Shown here one piece after another: positions 33,003-41,022 of a stretch of 41,476 nt of DNA. Positions within the stretch are counted from its first letter, which is position 1. Every line of letters starts with the position of its first letter. The DNA is from a virus. The position numbers and the translations under genes are program-made. Below the pieces are notes generated by a model. That model did not search any database. It was not told the DNA's origin and saw only the letters and a list, made by a program, of their open reading frames with translations. The DNA is taken from positions 1 to 41,476 of IMG/VR virus record IMGVR_UViG_3300045051_000818; one strand, given 5' to 3'.

Positions 33003-34608
33003 TTACCCGTTAACGTTATATCCGCTCCTATTTACAGAAGACCTTTCTGCAAGGTATTCGAGAGTAAATTCTCCAACGATTTGACCGTTCTCACGATCAC
33101 CATCTTTGGAAAGCATTTCTCTGAATGGTTTACGTAGGTAAGCCACCCTAAAGAGATCCTCTTTAAGACCTAAGAATCTTGGTCCTGGCGTTGCTGCTGC
33201 GGATGGAACATATCTGGATTGCATTATACGTGCAACTCCAGCAGAGGTTTCATAAATAGCAACTGGCTGGGTAAGTTTCTTGTCAGATTGATCAACATAT
33301 TTAGTAGCGCCCGCAGTAAATCCATCGATTTTTCTCTTGAGTCCAAAAGGAACAAGAACTAAGTCGAATGAATTGTCTGTACCACCCTGGTTCCATGAAT
33401 CCTGATGCATATCTTGGAATTCGGTTTCAGATAGTGATGTACCAGAATTGCGTGCAGTATAAAGCGTCGTGATGACATTAATAAGTCCTGCCATTCCGCG
33501 CGCAGTACCTGATGCTCCTGATGCCACCCCATTAGTAGAACCGTTTATAAGATTGTATTCCTGATTCATTTTCCAGATTCTCAAGGCCTTAGCTGCCTGG
33601 TAGTCCATGGGGTCTTGTCCATTTGCTGGATTAACCGACCTTTCTGTACCAGACACTCTAAAGGTTTGTGTCAATATCGCTGTGATATTGGTTCTTCTTT
33701 GAGGAACTGTAAGGGCTGCATAAGTTGCTTGTGCACCTTCTGCCGCATTTGTTACTGAGGTTGGAGGAGTAATGTACTCTTCTGACCATTGATGTAACGT
33801 ATTGCTAGCAGTTGATGTTTTAAGCATAGTAGCAATTGGCGTATCATCGGGAGTAATATCTCCGACGATATCCAATAAATCTTCACGCCTATCAACAGCG
33901 TCATCTTTATTGTTGCTCGCCTTATGGCGGGAGTAGTCATTTCTGCTACTCTCTTAATATTCCTATTAAGAACAGACTATAGCTTCATCCCAGTGGGAGC
34001 TTGTCGCTTAGTCGTTACACCTCTTGTCTTGGTTTTAAACCGAATGGATGAGTCGAGAAATAATTTAATATTTCATTTGCTCTAGCTTTTTTATAACCTA
34101 CTAAATAAGGTTCTATTAAAGGCAAGAACTGTTCTATGTCATTACGTCGTCTTATTGTTATTTCGTAACAAGGCTTCGTAAATTTATAAGATCCTTCTCT
34201 TTGTTTTTTGCTGGAACTTTTAAGTCGATATTTAACCGTGTATCCTAGTATTTCCCAAATCCGCTTTACTTCATTTATTATTGATAAATCTGTATTAACA
34301 ATAACTACTCCGTAAAAAGGTGAAGGTCTACAAGGCAAACCGCTTTTTAAAGGTTTCTTTCTTTTACTAAAGTAAAAAGCCAGAGAACCTTCTCCTTCGA
34401 CTATTCCTGCTATCCATCCGATGTTAAAGTGCGAAACAAGTTGGCTCGGGGTTGGCCTTTTCATGTTTTGATTGTAACATATGTTGGTTACGTTCTCAAC
34501 AAGCAATTGGCTATTCACCGAATTCAGACAAGTGTTTTCTCACAAAGATTGCTCTTTGCGTACACCTAAGCATGTAGTATTCCTACCCACGCTCAATGTA
34601 ACTAACAT
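33003..34608 (-). CDS. Major capsid protein, interrupted by a group I intron
   Basis: HK97-fold-type capsid protein in two exons: exon 1 34568-34608 and exon 2 33003-33915 (317 aa joined). Exon 1 starts at ATG 34608 after AGAAAGGAG; exon 2 supplies NNKDDAVDRREDLLDIVGDI. The core includes TPDDTPIATMLK, QTFRVSGTERSVN, a middle with NLINGSTNG and VAYLRKPFREML near the C-terminus. The DRREDLLDxI..I.P.DTP start and the size are typical of phage capsids. The splice joins codon TT|C in frame. A start at TTG 33875 would remove the DRREDLL segment. Confidence 0.75.
33916..34567 (-). other. Group I intron in the capsid gene
   Basis: Minus-strand folding: P1 exon TGCTT (34568-34572) with GAGCA (34550-34554), ending in the U-G splice pair. 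P3 CTTGTC (34527-34532) pairs with GACAAG (34000-34005). P4 ATTCGG (34518-34523) pairs with CCGAG (34445-34449). P7 ACGACTA (34009-34015) pairs with TAGTCTG. P8 is TCCC/GGGA. P9 is a perfect 8-bp hairpin with a GGAA loop (33952-33971), followed by two smaller hairpins. The final G is at 33916. The splice sites are predicted, not proven. Confidence 0.85.
34015..34464 (-). CDS. LAGLIDADG homing endonuclease in the intron (149 aa)
   Basis: Single-motif LAGLIDADG enzyme: HFNIGWIAGIVEGEGSL carries the G-E-G acidic site (E for D). FYGVVIVNTDLSIINEVKRI, YEITIRRRNDIEQFLPLIEP and YKKARANEI follow, as in family members of about 150 residues that act as dimers. Start ATG 34464; the ORF covers P4 on its 5' side and its stop is in P7. 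It should cut intron-less capsid alleles at the intron's insertion site. Confidence 0.85.
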   Translation of the reverse strand: MKRPTPSQLVSHFNIGWIAGIVEGEGSLAFYFSKRKKPLKSGLPCRPSPFYGVVIVNTDLSIINEVKRIWEILGYTVKYRLKSSSKKQREGSYKFTKPCYEITIRRRNDIEQFLPLIEPYLVGYKKARANEILNYFSTHPFGLKPRQEV

Positions 34609-34643
34609 TGTTTGTAATTCTCCTTTCTAAGATCAAGGATCTA

Positions 34644-35441
34644 TTACCTCCGGCCAGCCAATCGTTGGGCAATCGCGTCAATGGCTTCTTCTCCTCCTCG
34701 TCTTGTTTTAAGGCTTAATGCCTCTTGTTCTTCAGCAGAACGTGCCTGACGAGATGGTGCTGATGTTGTACCACTCACGGCTAATGATGCCTGTTCTTTC
34801 GGACTAAGCTCGGTCAATGCCTGTTCAGCTCCCTGCTGGGCGGCTTTATCAAGAGCTTTATTCACTCTTTTTGCAACTTGCCCGGCTAGGCTTTCAACTG
34901 TGACATTAGTATTCCCATTTAACTTTTCAAAAAGGTAGCGCGCTGCTACTTCTTTTTCCAGTTCTTTGTCACTAAAGACATCTGGGTACTTAGATCTAGC
35001 TTGATATTCATCAAGTTGATCCTTAACTGTTTGGGCTGATTGGGCTGCGGCTACCGCTTGCACATTTGCAGTTTGTGCGGCGTTATACGCGTTCCAATTG
35101 ACCTCACCTGTATTGGGATCTGCAAATTGATTAATATCAACTTGTTTCACCCCAGGCTGCGTCGGTGCCCTGAACGAATCGAAGGCGGATTCATTCCTAA
35201 TCCTTCCATCCTGTTCAGACTTCAGTCTGTCCAGCTCTTCCTTAAGCTGTTTATTTTCCAATCTCTGTTGTTGAAACGCCCTCCGCGCTTCACTTTCTTC
35301 GTTTGGTAAATCAGGCTCAACTATTGGTTGCTCCTTTATTGTCGTTTCTACCTGGGTCTCAGGTACTTTACCCTGTGGCGAGCTGGGTTGGGTAGTTGTC
35401 TCTACCGCGCTTTTTGCAGCCACGTTTTTGGTTTCATCCAT
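34644..35441 (-). CDS. Scaffold protein (265 aa)
   Basis: Starts at ATG 35441 (DETKNVAAKSAVE) after GGGGGTGATAAAT, the strong ribosome site. An acidic, low-complexity N-terminus (QPIVEPDLPNEESEARRAFQ) is followed by a coiled coil (QQQRLENKQLKEELDRLKSEQ is over-long to print in full) and a helical C-terminus with Arg at the end (AIAQRLAGRR). This composition and position directly before the capsid gene are typical of a scaffold. No protease domain is seen. Confidence 0.7.
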   Translation of the reverse strand: MDETKNVAAKSAVETTTQPSSPQGKVPETQVETTIKEQPIVEPDLPNEESEARRAFQQQRLENKQLKEELDRLKSEQDGRIRNESAFDSFRAPTQPGVKQVDINQFADPNTGEVNWNAYNAAQTANVQAVAAAQSAQTVKDQLDEYQARSKYPDVFSDKELEKEVAARYLFEKLNGNTNVTVESLAGQVAKRVNKALDKAAQQGAEQALTELSPKEQASLAVSGTTSAPSRQARSAEEQEALSLKTRRGGEEAIDAIAQRLAGRR

Positions 35442-35467
35442 ATTTATCACCCCCTTTATGCAACTTG

Positions 35468-35499
35468 GGTTACGTAAGTGACACGTCAAATTTACAAGT
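35468..35499 (-). promoter_or_regulatory. Leader motif (ACGT-loop-ACGTAAC) before the scaffold gene
   Basis: Minus strand reads ACTTGTAAATTTGACGTG then TCACTTACGTAACCC. It resembles the portal leader (TTGTAAATTCGTACACG... then GCGTAAC) and the 15.0-kb leader (ACGT...ACGTAAC), but lacks a terminator. Confidence 0.45.
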
Positions 35500-35515
35500 C
35501 ATGAATTTGTAAACT

Positions 35516-35558
35516 GAGATTGTAGGGACTCCTGGGCAGAAAGTTACCCCACAATCTC
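35516..35558 (-). repeat. Imperfect 12-bp inverted repeat between small head genes
   Basis: GAGATTGTAGGG (35516-35527) pairs with CCCCACAATCTC (35547-35558); one G-U is allowed on the minus strand only. It overlaps the stop of the 93-codon gene. It has no U-tract and probably is a processing or stability hairpin. A second hairpin (TTTACAA/TTGTAAA, 35491-35513) follows it. Confidence 0.7.
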
Positions 35559-35829
35559 AAATCACAAGTTCTCCCTCTTTGTTATAGAGATGTCCATCTT
35601 TAACCTTGTCTCCCCAGTCAAGTTGGAACCCCCAAGAACAATGAGTACACTGGGCCTGGTGTCCAGGAATTCTCACAAAATAGTGATCTTTCAATGTGCT
35701 CTTAACCTCTTTAGCAGCCCCTTCCTTCGTCTGCCAAAACAGATTAGTATGAACTTCAGACTGTTTCCAAAAATCATTTTGACTTTCTGGTAGATCCTCT
35801 AACTTTTTTTTTAAATCCGTTGGTTGCAT
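35557..35829 (-). CDS. Hypothetical protein in head region (90 aa)
   Basis: Likely start ATG 35829 (MQPTDLKKKLEDLPESQ). The C-terminal half is richer in aromatic residues with CTHC, GFQLDW and GHLYNKEG. The start is inside the preceding 45-residue gene in another frame and there is an A9 run in the overlap. No family is recognised. Its role could be a minor head component. Confidence 0.5.
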   Translation of the reverse strand: MQPTDLKKKLEDLPESQNDFWKQSEVHTNLFWQTKEGAAKEVKSTLKDHYFVRIPGHQAQCTHCSWGFQLDWGDKVKDGHLYNKEGELVI

Positions 35830-35911
35830 AATATGCAATTACTTGCTTTTTAGTCCATTTACGGCCACTCGGACTAATATATTTATTTTGTCCAACTTTG
35901 GTAAAAGGCAT
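35774..35911 (-). CDS. Small basic protein of head operon (45 aa)
   Basis: ATG 35911 shares one base with the stop of the upstream gene (TAATG). The product is MPFTKVGQNKYISPSGRKWT, then a basic helix ending STRKSK. I associate SPSGRKWTKKQVIAYYAT with small phage proteins encoded near capsid genes. It overlaps the next gene's start by about 55 bases. Role unknown. Confidence 0.6.
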   Translation of the reverse strand: MPFTKVGQNKYISPSGRKWTKKQVIAYYATNGFKKKVRGSTRKSK

Positions 35912-36102
35912 TAAAGCATCCCCTTTCTACGCATGTGTTGAAACATAGCTCCAGCTACACGCTTTCCTGCGGCCAATGAGCCATATTTCTTGGCTGCTTT
36001 GGCGGCAACCTTTTTAAAATTTTTACCCTTTTTACCCATGTCTGCTCCTCCTCGGGCTTTTTTAGCAGCTACAGATTTAGACATTATCTTTTTCTTTGCC
36101 AT
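35911..36102 (-). CDS. Small very basic head-region protein (63 aa)
   Basis: Start ATG 36102 (MAKKKIMSKSVAAKKARGG). The rest, KGKNFKKVAAKAAKKYG and AGKRVAGAMFQHMRRKGML, belongs to a commonly seen basic phage protein type near the portal and capsid; it probably binds DNA or the scaffold inside the head. Start upstream at 36111 has no support. Confidence 0.6.
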   Translation of the reverse strand: MAKKKIMSKSVAAKKARGGADMGKKGKNFKKVAAKAAKKYGSLAAGKRVAGAMFQHMRRKGML

Positions 36103-36115
36103 ACAATTCACCTCC

Positions 36116-36376
36116 TTACGTTCTCAATGTAAGACTTGCATTGCCAATAACAGACGCTTCTCTAGTTCCAACTGCTCTTAGACGTGAGTCTTGAGCAATA
36201 AGATTGAGAGCGATTCCATCTTCCAATGACCTTTCATTGTTTGGACCAAAAACATACTCTCTGTTTTCATACGAAACACGAACCGTCCCTTGATCACCAA
36301 AAACTTTACTTAAATTAGTATCTTTGTTACTCGCTCCACTTGTCTCAATTGATCCTACGTTTTTTACTGTAATCAT
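36116..36376 (-). CDS. Hypothetical head-region protein (86 aa)
   Basis: A beta-rich sequence (MITVKNVGSIETSGASN, GTVRVSYENREYVFGP, RSLEDGIALNLIAQDSRL) with no cysteine or membrane segment. The size fits a decoration or head-completion protein. It begins right after the 50-residue gene (TAAATATG). No family is recognised. Confidence 0.5.
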   Translation of the reverse strand: MITVKNVGSIETSGASNKDTNLSKVFGDQGTVRVSYENREYVFGPNNERSLEDGIALNLIAQDSRLRAVGTREASVIGNASLTLRT

Positions 36377-36378
36377 AT

Positions 36379-36531
36379 TTACTTAACGGGTTTCTTGCCT
36401 CCAGAATTCTGACTATTATCCTGACTTGGAAACTTTCTGGACTTACTTTCCTTTGACGCTCTTTCAAAAGTATCTTGGGCTGATTGTCCATTTCCTGGTT
36501 GCCTCACTTTAAATAAACTTCTTAAACCCAT
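36379..36531 (-). CDS. Small polar protein (50 aa)
   Basis: ATG 36531 adjoins the stop of the upstream gene. The product has a basic start (MGLRSLFKVRQPGNGQ) then a polar Ser/Lys/Gln/Gly-rich tail. It looks disordered and may be an assembly peptide. The gene is tightly packed between the 36532 and 36116 genes. Confidence 0.45.
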   Translation of the reverse strand: MGLRSLFKVRQPGNGQSAQDTFERASKESKSRKFPSQDNSQNSGGKKPVK

Positions 36532-36846
36532 TTAACTCACCCCCTCCCGCAATTTATCTATCATTTGTCCTTTTTCTTTTTTACTTAACATTTCAGCCTG
36601 TTCAATATTCGTGTTTACGTAATCAATAATTTGTTGAGCACAACTTGCAAAAGCCCATGCTGTTTTATTTGCATACGCATATTCCTCGTCGTTTTTAAAC
36701 GATCTGGGATCAACCCATGAATTGTGTATTTTGTCCTCCAACCATTTGCATAGGAGCTGCCATCCCTCCTGGGACGACATTTCCTTGAGACGGAACCCCT
36801 GCTGTTGCAGCTGGAGCTCCTCGGTTGAGAGCTTGATTTTGGACAT
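36532..36846 (-). CDS. Small protein overlapping the portal 3' end (104 aa)
   Basis: The frame from ATG 36846 overlaps the portal's last 137 bases in another frame. A later ATG at 36780 (MSSQEGWQLLCKWLEDK) is the more credible start, because similar small phage proteins begin close to the GW.LL..WLE motif, and it leaves an 83-residue helical protein ending KKEKGQMIDKLREGVS. Probably a head-assembly helper; the role is not proved. Confidence 0.5.
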   Translation of the reverse strand: MSKIKLSTEELQLQQQGFRLKEMSSQEGWQLLCKWLEDKIHNSWVDPRSFKNDEEYAYANKTAWAFASCAQQIIDYVNTNIEQAEMLSKKEKGQMIDKLREGVS

Positions 36847-38749
36847 CTTGTATTTGTCCTGGCATCATTCCAGGAACTTGCGGTTGTTGGGGAATATCCT
36901 CGAAATACTGCTCGGCATCTTTAATTACGTTGGTGGATTCAAACATCTTAATTAAGAGATCTGATATCTTTGGTTTCTTGCCTTCCATTTGAAGTTCTTG
37001 TAATACAACAGGGTTAGTTAGTACGCCAAGTATTGCTGTTAACTTTTGTTCTACAGATTGACTGCTTGGTGCTTGCATACTCTCTACATCTGGAATGTAG
37101 TCATATTCACCACTCAGATCTCCTTGCTCCACATAAAGGTTTCCACCTTGTCCTGTTTCGTCTGGAGCAAATTTAGGAACCACTCCATTTGATGTTTTAA
37201 CTCCAAATCTCGGTCCTGGCGTAATTGTATTGGGATCAAGTGTCCCCATGGCCACGGCTTGTGTGTCTTCATGGGTAGGCCTAATATCCGATAATCCTTG
37301 ACGATTAAAATACTCGGCTGCGTCTTTGCCTACAATCCTAATAACTTTTACCTTGCCTGCGTTTCCAGCAAACAAAAATTGTTTATTCATAGACAGTGAA
37401 AACATGACATCACGCTTTAAAGCTTCTGATAAAAATATCAAATTCATGTTGTCACGTACGTTACGAGTGAAACTGGTGTCTCTAACCTCAGTTGCCGTTT
37501 TGTCTTGCTGCAAAGGATCAATGTTGCTAATGCCCTGAGAAGCTTCGCCTAATGCGTTTAGAGTAGAGCTTTTCATAATTGTGTAAACTGACTGGAAGTT
37601 AGAGGTAATTGAGGAATCTCCCTTATATGCTATAACATCCGCTCCAGGATTATTCATGAGCCACTTGGCCTCTGGAATCATTTCAAGCGTATGCATGCGT
37701 ACATTAATTGGATTAACCATGATAGGAGGCTTAGTGAGGGTAGCCACTGTATCTGAGTATGCAGACAAGTGAGCATTTACTCCCTTAATTTGAGAAACAG
37801 CGGGTTCCAGTTCCGGAATACCGTAGATATCATCTGGAAGAGCATAGTACTTTAAATGAATGACAGGAATTTGTTGATGATTGTATGGGTTTGGTATATC
37901 TCTAACCACTACTCCATAGCGTGGGGCGAATGTTATCCATCTGTTTGGGCGATACTCAGTAATAAGTTCCACCACCTTATACACTTGGTCTTGGCCTAAT
38001 GTGTCAGTTAATCCTTTAATTTGTTTGTTTTTACTCACATAATTACTTTCTCTTCTGTCTGAAGATTTGGATTGGTTATCCTCTTGAATGGCGCTGCGCA
38101 AAATATCCAAGTTTTTATATATGGGCTTGGTGCGAGCAGTATCATTTACACTAGTGAGCTCACTGAGTGTGTTATATTCCCTATACTGAAACCATTTATT
38201 GATATAAGGATATGAGGGATTAACAAGTACGTCTCTCGGATTACATACAATAAAATCTGGGCAATCGTAGAAAACTTTTCTTTTTTTGCCACTCGGATCT
38301 ATTCTTGTTTCATATCTCCACTTTTTAATGGCAAAGCCAGAGCCATATTTACGCGCGTTTTGAGAAAGCATGTGCCAGCGTTCAATTGCCGATGGCCCAA
38401 TTTTAGATAACTCATCTCTTTGGTATCTAATTATTTCATTATTAATCTCAGCTCCCAATGCATCAGAGTCCTCGCGGGGGGCAAGTCTTCCTGTTAACTT
38501 CCCACCCATGAGTCTTGCGTCTTTTTCAATTATCGTGCTGAATGGGGTAGCATCAAAGAGTACTGATCTATATGGCCAAGTAGCTGGGTCAATATAACTA
38601 GCAAACAACTTGTCCATATCATCAAAACCGTTTTTACGTCTGATTCTTTGATCCAAATCAAGCTTAGACATAATGTAGTGGTTGTTAACCTCACTGAAGA
38701 GTTTTTGTTCTTCCTCTGATCCACGGGCTTGTACTTGAATTTTTGCCAT
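36710..38749 (-). CDS. Portal protein (679 aa)
   Basis: A large podovirus-type portal: a helical N-terminal half (MSKLDLDQRIRRKNGFDDMD), WHMLSQNARKYGSGFAIKKW, a stem region with HLKYYALPDDIYGIPELEPA, then GEASQGISNIDPLQQDKTAT. The C-terminus is a low-complexity Gln/Pro/Met/Gly barrel tail (QQPQVPGMMPGQ). It lies between the terminase genes and the scaffold, as expected. It forms the dodecameric ring through which DNA enters and leaves the head. Confidence 0.8.
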   Translation of the reverse strand: MAKIQVQARGSEEEQKLFSEVNNHYIMSKLDLDQRIRRKNGFDDMDKLFASYIDPATWPYRSVLFDATPFSTIIEKDARLMGGKLTGRLAPREDSDALGAEINNEIIRYQRDELSKIGPSAIERWHMLSQNARKYGSGFAIKKWRYETRIDPSGKKRKVFYDCPDFIVCNPRDVLVNPSYPYINKWFQYREYNTLSELTSVNDTARTKPIYKNLDILRSAIQEDNQSKSSDRRESNYVSKNKQIKGLTDTLGQDQVYKVVELITEYRPNRWITFAPRYGVVVRDIPNPYNHQQIPVIHLKYYALPDDIYGIPELEPAVSQIKGVNAHLSAYSDTVATLTKPPIMVNPINVRMHTLEMIPEAKWLMNNPGADVIAYKGDSSITSNFQSVYTIMKSSTLNALGEASQGISNIDPLQQDKTATEVRDTSFTRNVRDNMNLIFLSEALKRDVMFSLSMNKQFLFAGNAGKVKVIRIVGKDAAEYFNRQGLSDIRPTHEDTQAVAMGTLDPNTITPGPRFGVKTSNGVVPKFAPDETGQGGNLYVEQGDLSGEYDYIPDVESMQAPSSQSVEQKLTAILGVLTNPVVLQELQMEGKKPKISDLLIKMFESTNVIKDAEQYFEDIPQQPQVPGMMPGQIQDVQNQALNRGAPAATAGVPSQGNVVPGGMAAPMQMVGGQNTQFMG

Positions 38750-38760
38750 TATTTAGACAT

Positions 38761-38807
38761 AAAAAAAAGCGACACCGATTTAAGTGTCGCCGTTACGCAT
38801 TAAGCGT
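38761..38807 (-). terminator. Leader hairpin plus intrinsic terminator before the portal gene
   Basis: Minus strand: ACGC-TTAAT-GCGT (38795-38807) followed by AACG, then GCGACAC (38784-38790), an 8-base loop, GTGTCGC (38769-38775) and T8 (38761-38768). The portal ATG is 12 bases downstream, so the promoter at 38826 would be attenuated here. The structure matches the 15.0-kb leader. Confidence 0.8.
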
Positions 38808-38825
38808 GTACGAATTTACAAAATT

Positions 38826-38853
38826 ATTATAACACACTAGACACTCGTGTCTA
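38826..38853 (-). promoter_or_regulatory. Portal promoter (CTAGTGTGTTATAAT) and adjoining palindrome
   Basis: TATAAT at 38826-38831 with TGT immediately upstream. The palindrome TAGACACTCGTGTCTA (38838-38853; 7-bp arms) overlaps the region where a -35 would sit, and may bind a regulator. Confidence 0.6.
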
Positions 38854-39169
38854 TATGTTTAGTGCTAATTTTGACGTCCCTCTCACGCGCCTCCACCATC
38901 ATTGTGTTTTTTCTAACGTGGATGAGAACTTCTCCTTGCCCGCTCCCCAATATTATATTTTGCACGCTACGAATGACACGGGGCAATATCTCAGGGTTAA
39001 CTGATGTTTGATCTAGGTACTGAAGAATTTTATACACATTGTCGTGTGGAATAGTGAGATTAGGAAATAGTGAATCTAAAACAAGTGTTAAATTACGATT
39101 GTTACTCTCCAGTTGTTGATCATACTGAGTAGGATCAAATATGGTGGGAAGGGACTTTATATTCTCCAT
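38837..39169 (-). CDS. Hypothetical protein (110 aa)
   Basis: ATG 39169 overlaps the terminase end by 13 bases. The protein is helical (NIKSLPTIFDPTQYDQQLES, LVLDSLFPNLTIPHDNVYKI), then beta-rich at the C-terminus (GEVLIHVRKNTMMVEARER). It may be a packaging accessory factor. Its stop overlaps the portal promoter. No family recognised. Confidence 0.5.
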   Translation of the reverse strand: MENIKSLPTIFDPTQYDQQLESNNRNLTLVLDSLFPNLTIPHDNVYKILQYLDQTSVNPEILPRVIRSVQNIILGSGQGEVLIHVRKNTMMVEARERDVKISTKHIDTSV

Positions 39170-40512
39170 TTATCTTTCAAATTACTGTTCACATTTTCAT
39201 AGTTTTGGCCAAAAAGAGCAATGTCCTTTAATCTTCCTTCGTTCTTCTGGTAACTAACTGCAAAGTAACTTAAAGCATCCATAGCATGATCATTAGCTTT
39301 CTCTGGTACATCTGGTTCATTCAAGTCTTGTGCCTGTGTGACACTTTTTTCTTTCCACCGATAGGTTTCGAATTCTCGAATAACATTTGTGCAATTGCTA
39401 AAGATGAACAAGCTTGGCATTCCGAGAGTCTGCGACTGCTCTGAAAAGGTAGATGACTGCATGCTCCCCACTGTGTGTCCAGGTATTCTTTTAAGTTTCT
39501 CTGCAACCTTTTCAATTTTAAATCTGACCCATGTGTTAAAGGCTGTACTTGTTTCTTTTGTCGCAGGTGTGATATATATACCTCTGGTAGCAAACTCTGT
39601 AATAAATTGTGCTCCACTAGGGTCTCCAAAAGTTTGGACCACTGACTTGCTGTAAGGACTGGCATTGATTTGACCTGCGTGATAATCGATTGATTGTCCC
39701 GACTCATAATGCTCATTTGCAATGAACCAGTTCTCGTCTCCATCAACCGCAATCCATAAGCAGACTGTTGGGTTTGTGCTACCGAAGTCCATACATCTGT
39801 AGATTGACCAGGATTCGTTAATATCAAACGGTTCGATAACATGGACTTCTCTCTGGAATTCTTTGTAAACCAAGCCCGTATACTTCCTAAAATCTGCCAT
39901 ATACTCTTGTTGGAATGTGTCTTCTGTAAGTTCTTTTTTAGCATTGTCTATTTCTTGGGCTGGGATGTAAGGATTATCATAGGACGTAAATTTCCATGAT
40001 TTATAGTCACTGTCTTTTTGTTGGCCCAAGTTGTAGAGTTCGTAAAAATGATTGTAACCTTTAGGGGTAGATATAAATATCGTAGGGGATTCGTAATCTG
40101 TAAGAGTAGGCCTAAGTACTTCTTGCCAAAGCCAATCCCAGTTTCGTATAGATGCGATCTCATCAATGACAAGTCCCCTGAGCTTAATTCCCCTAAGGGC
40201 ATCTGGATTCTCAGCTCCCTTGAGTTCAATAGTCGACCCATTTTTGAGCGTGAAGGATAATTCTGTTTCATTTGTTTTCAATATCCAATCTCTCGGGATA
40301 ATATTTTTAAGTTCCCGCCAATGAATACTCTTTGCCTGTTTATATGTTGGCGAAACTATGTAATATACTCCAACATTTTTAGTTGCCCACTGTAATGTAA
40401 TAAGTTGTGCAAGTGTGGATTTACCACTTCTTCTTCCAGCACAAATTACTTTGAATCTGTGTGTGTCTTTTGCTACTTCTAATTGCCATGGGCTAAGTTT
40501 GACTCTCAACAT
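39157..40512 (-). CDS. terL: Terminase large subunit (451 aa)
   Basis: The packaging motor. Walker A is AGRRSGKST at 25-33, Walker B GLVIDEIASIR follows at about 113, and TIFISTPKG is the coupling motif. The nuclease domain has MDFGSTNPT (first acidic residue, about 240-250), FGDPSGAQF and NDHAMDALSYF. Length and motif spacing fit terminases of this type. It overlaps the small subunit gene by 20 bases. Confidence 0.95.
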   Translation of the reverse strand: MLRVKLSPWQLEVAKDTHRFKVICAGRRSGKSTLAQLITLQWATKNVGVYYIVSPTYKQAKSIHWRELKNIIPRDWILKTNETELSFTLKNGSTIELKGAENPDALRGIKLRGLVIDEIASIRNWDWLWQEVLRPTLTDYESPTIFISTPKGYNHFYELYNLGQQKDSDYKSWKFTSYDNPYIPAQEIDNAKKELTEDTFQQEYMADFRKYTGLVYKEFQREVHVIEPFDINESWSIYRCMDFGSTNPTVCLWIAVDGDENWFIANEHYESGQSIDYHAGQINASPYSKSVVQTFGDPSGAQFITEFATRGIYITPATKETSTAFNTWVRFKIEKVAEKLKRIPGHTVGSMQSSTFSEQSQTLGMPSLFIFSNCTNVIREFETYRWKEKSVTQAQDLNEPDVPEKANDHAMDALSYFAVSYQKNEGRLKDIALFGQNYENVNSNLKDKWRI

Positions 40513-40930
40513 TTCCTTCTATAAATTCCACTCCCATTTTGTCTATATTAAACTGCTGTAGTATAGCAGCGTCTTTGACCTTGATACCCAGATCTTCTCT
40601 AAGCATTTCACCCGCTTTGAGTTGGGTTTGATAATCGGGAACCACACGGTCTGGATCAGTTAAACTGGTTGTTACTCTATTGGCATCCAACCATTCTTTA
40701 TATTTTTCGATGATTTTATTTTCGTTTAGTCCCGATCCTCGTAAGGCCTCTCTCCATTGATCCAAAGCCGTAGTGGTTCCTTTTGATGCGACGAAGTTAT
40801 AACCCGGATGCCTAGCCGTGGATGGACTATAGCCAGCTTCTACCATGGCTTTTGCTAAAGACATTTTTGGATTATCCTTTAATATCTCTACCGTTGTTCT
40901 TTGTAACTTAGTCGGCTTTACTTTTTTCAT
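40493..40930 (-). CDS. terS: Terminase small subunit (145 aa)
   Basis: Recognises the packaging site on phage DNA and recruits the large subunit. The N-terminus is basic (MKKVKPTKLQRTTVEILKD) with an HTH-like MSLAKAMVEAGYSPSTA, then a helical region, and a C-terminal tail VEFIEGNVESQT. It directly precedes terL. There is no strong ribosome site at ATG 40930. Assignment is by context, size and HTH. Confidence 0.8.
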   Translation of the reverse strand: MKKVKPTKLQRTTVEILKDNPKMSLAKAMVEAGYSPSTARHPGYNFVASKGTTTALDQWREALRGSGLNENKIIEKYKEWLDANRVTTSLTDPDRVVPDYQTQLKAGEMLREDLGIKVKDAAILQQFNIDKMGVEFIEGNVESQT

Positions 40931-40981
40931 ACAACTTGTTTAAATCAGTTAATATCGTCATGCCAAGAAGAACTCATCAGT

Positions 40982-40990
40982 ATTATATCA
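40982..40990 (-). promoter_or_regulatory. Extended -10 promoter before terS (TGATATAAT)
   Basis: The minus strand reads TGATATAAT (TATAAT at 40982-40987) with no clear -35. It would start packaging-gene transcription near 40975, about 45 bases before the terS start. No terminator is present in this leader. Confidence 0.55.
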
Positions 40991-41022
40991 CTTCTTCGGA
41001 TTCATAAATTTGACCATATACT

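Noticed and set aside
33003-33875. Capsid gene starting at TTG 33875 as a short protein
   Set aside because: It would lack the conserved DRREDLL segment and has no ribosome site. The spliced model explains the region better.
39321-39944. Long 207-codon ORF in another frame of terL
   Set aside because: It overlaps the well-defined terminase motifs, has no ribosome site and a composition unlike a real protein.
40924-40977. Short leader ORFs (10 and 17 codons) upstream of terS
   Set aside because: No ribosome site and no regular amino-acid pattern; chance occurrence is likely.
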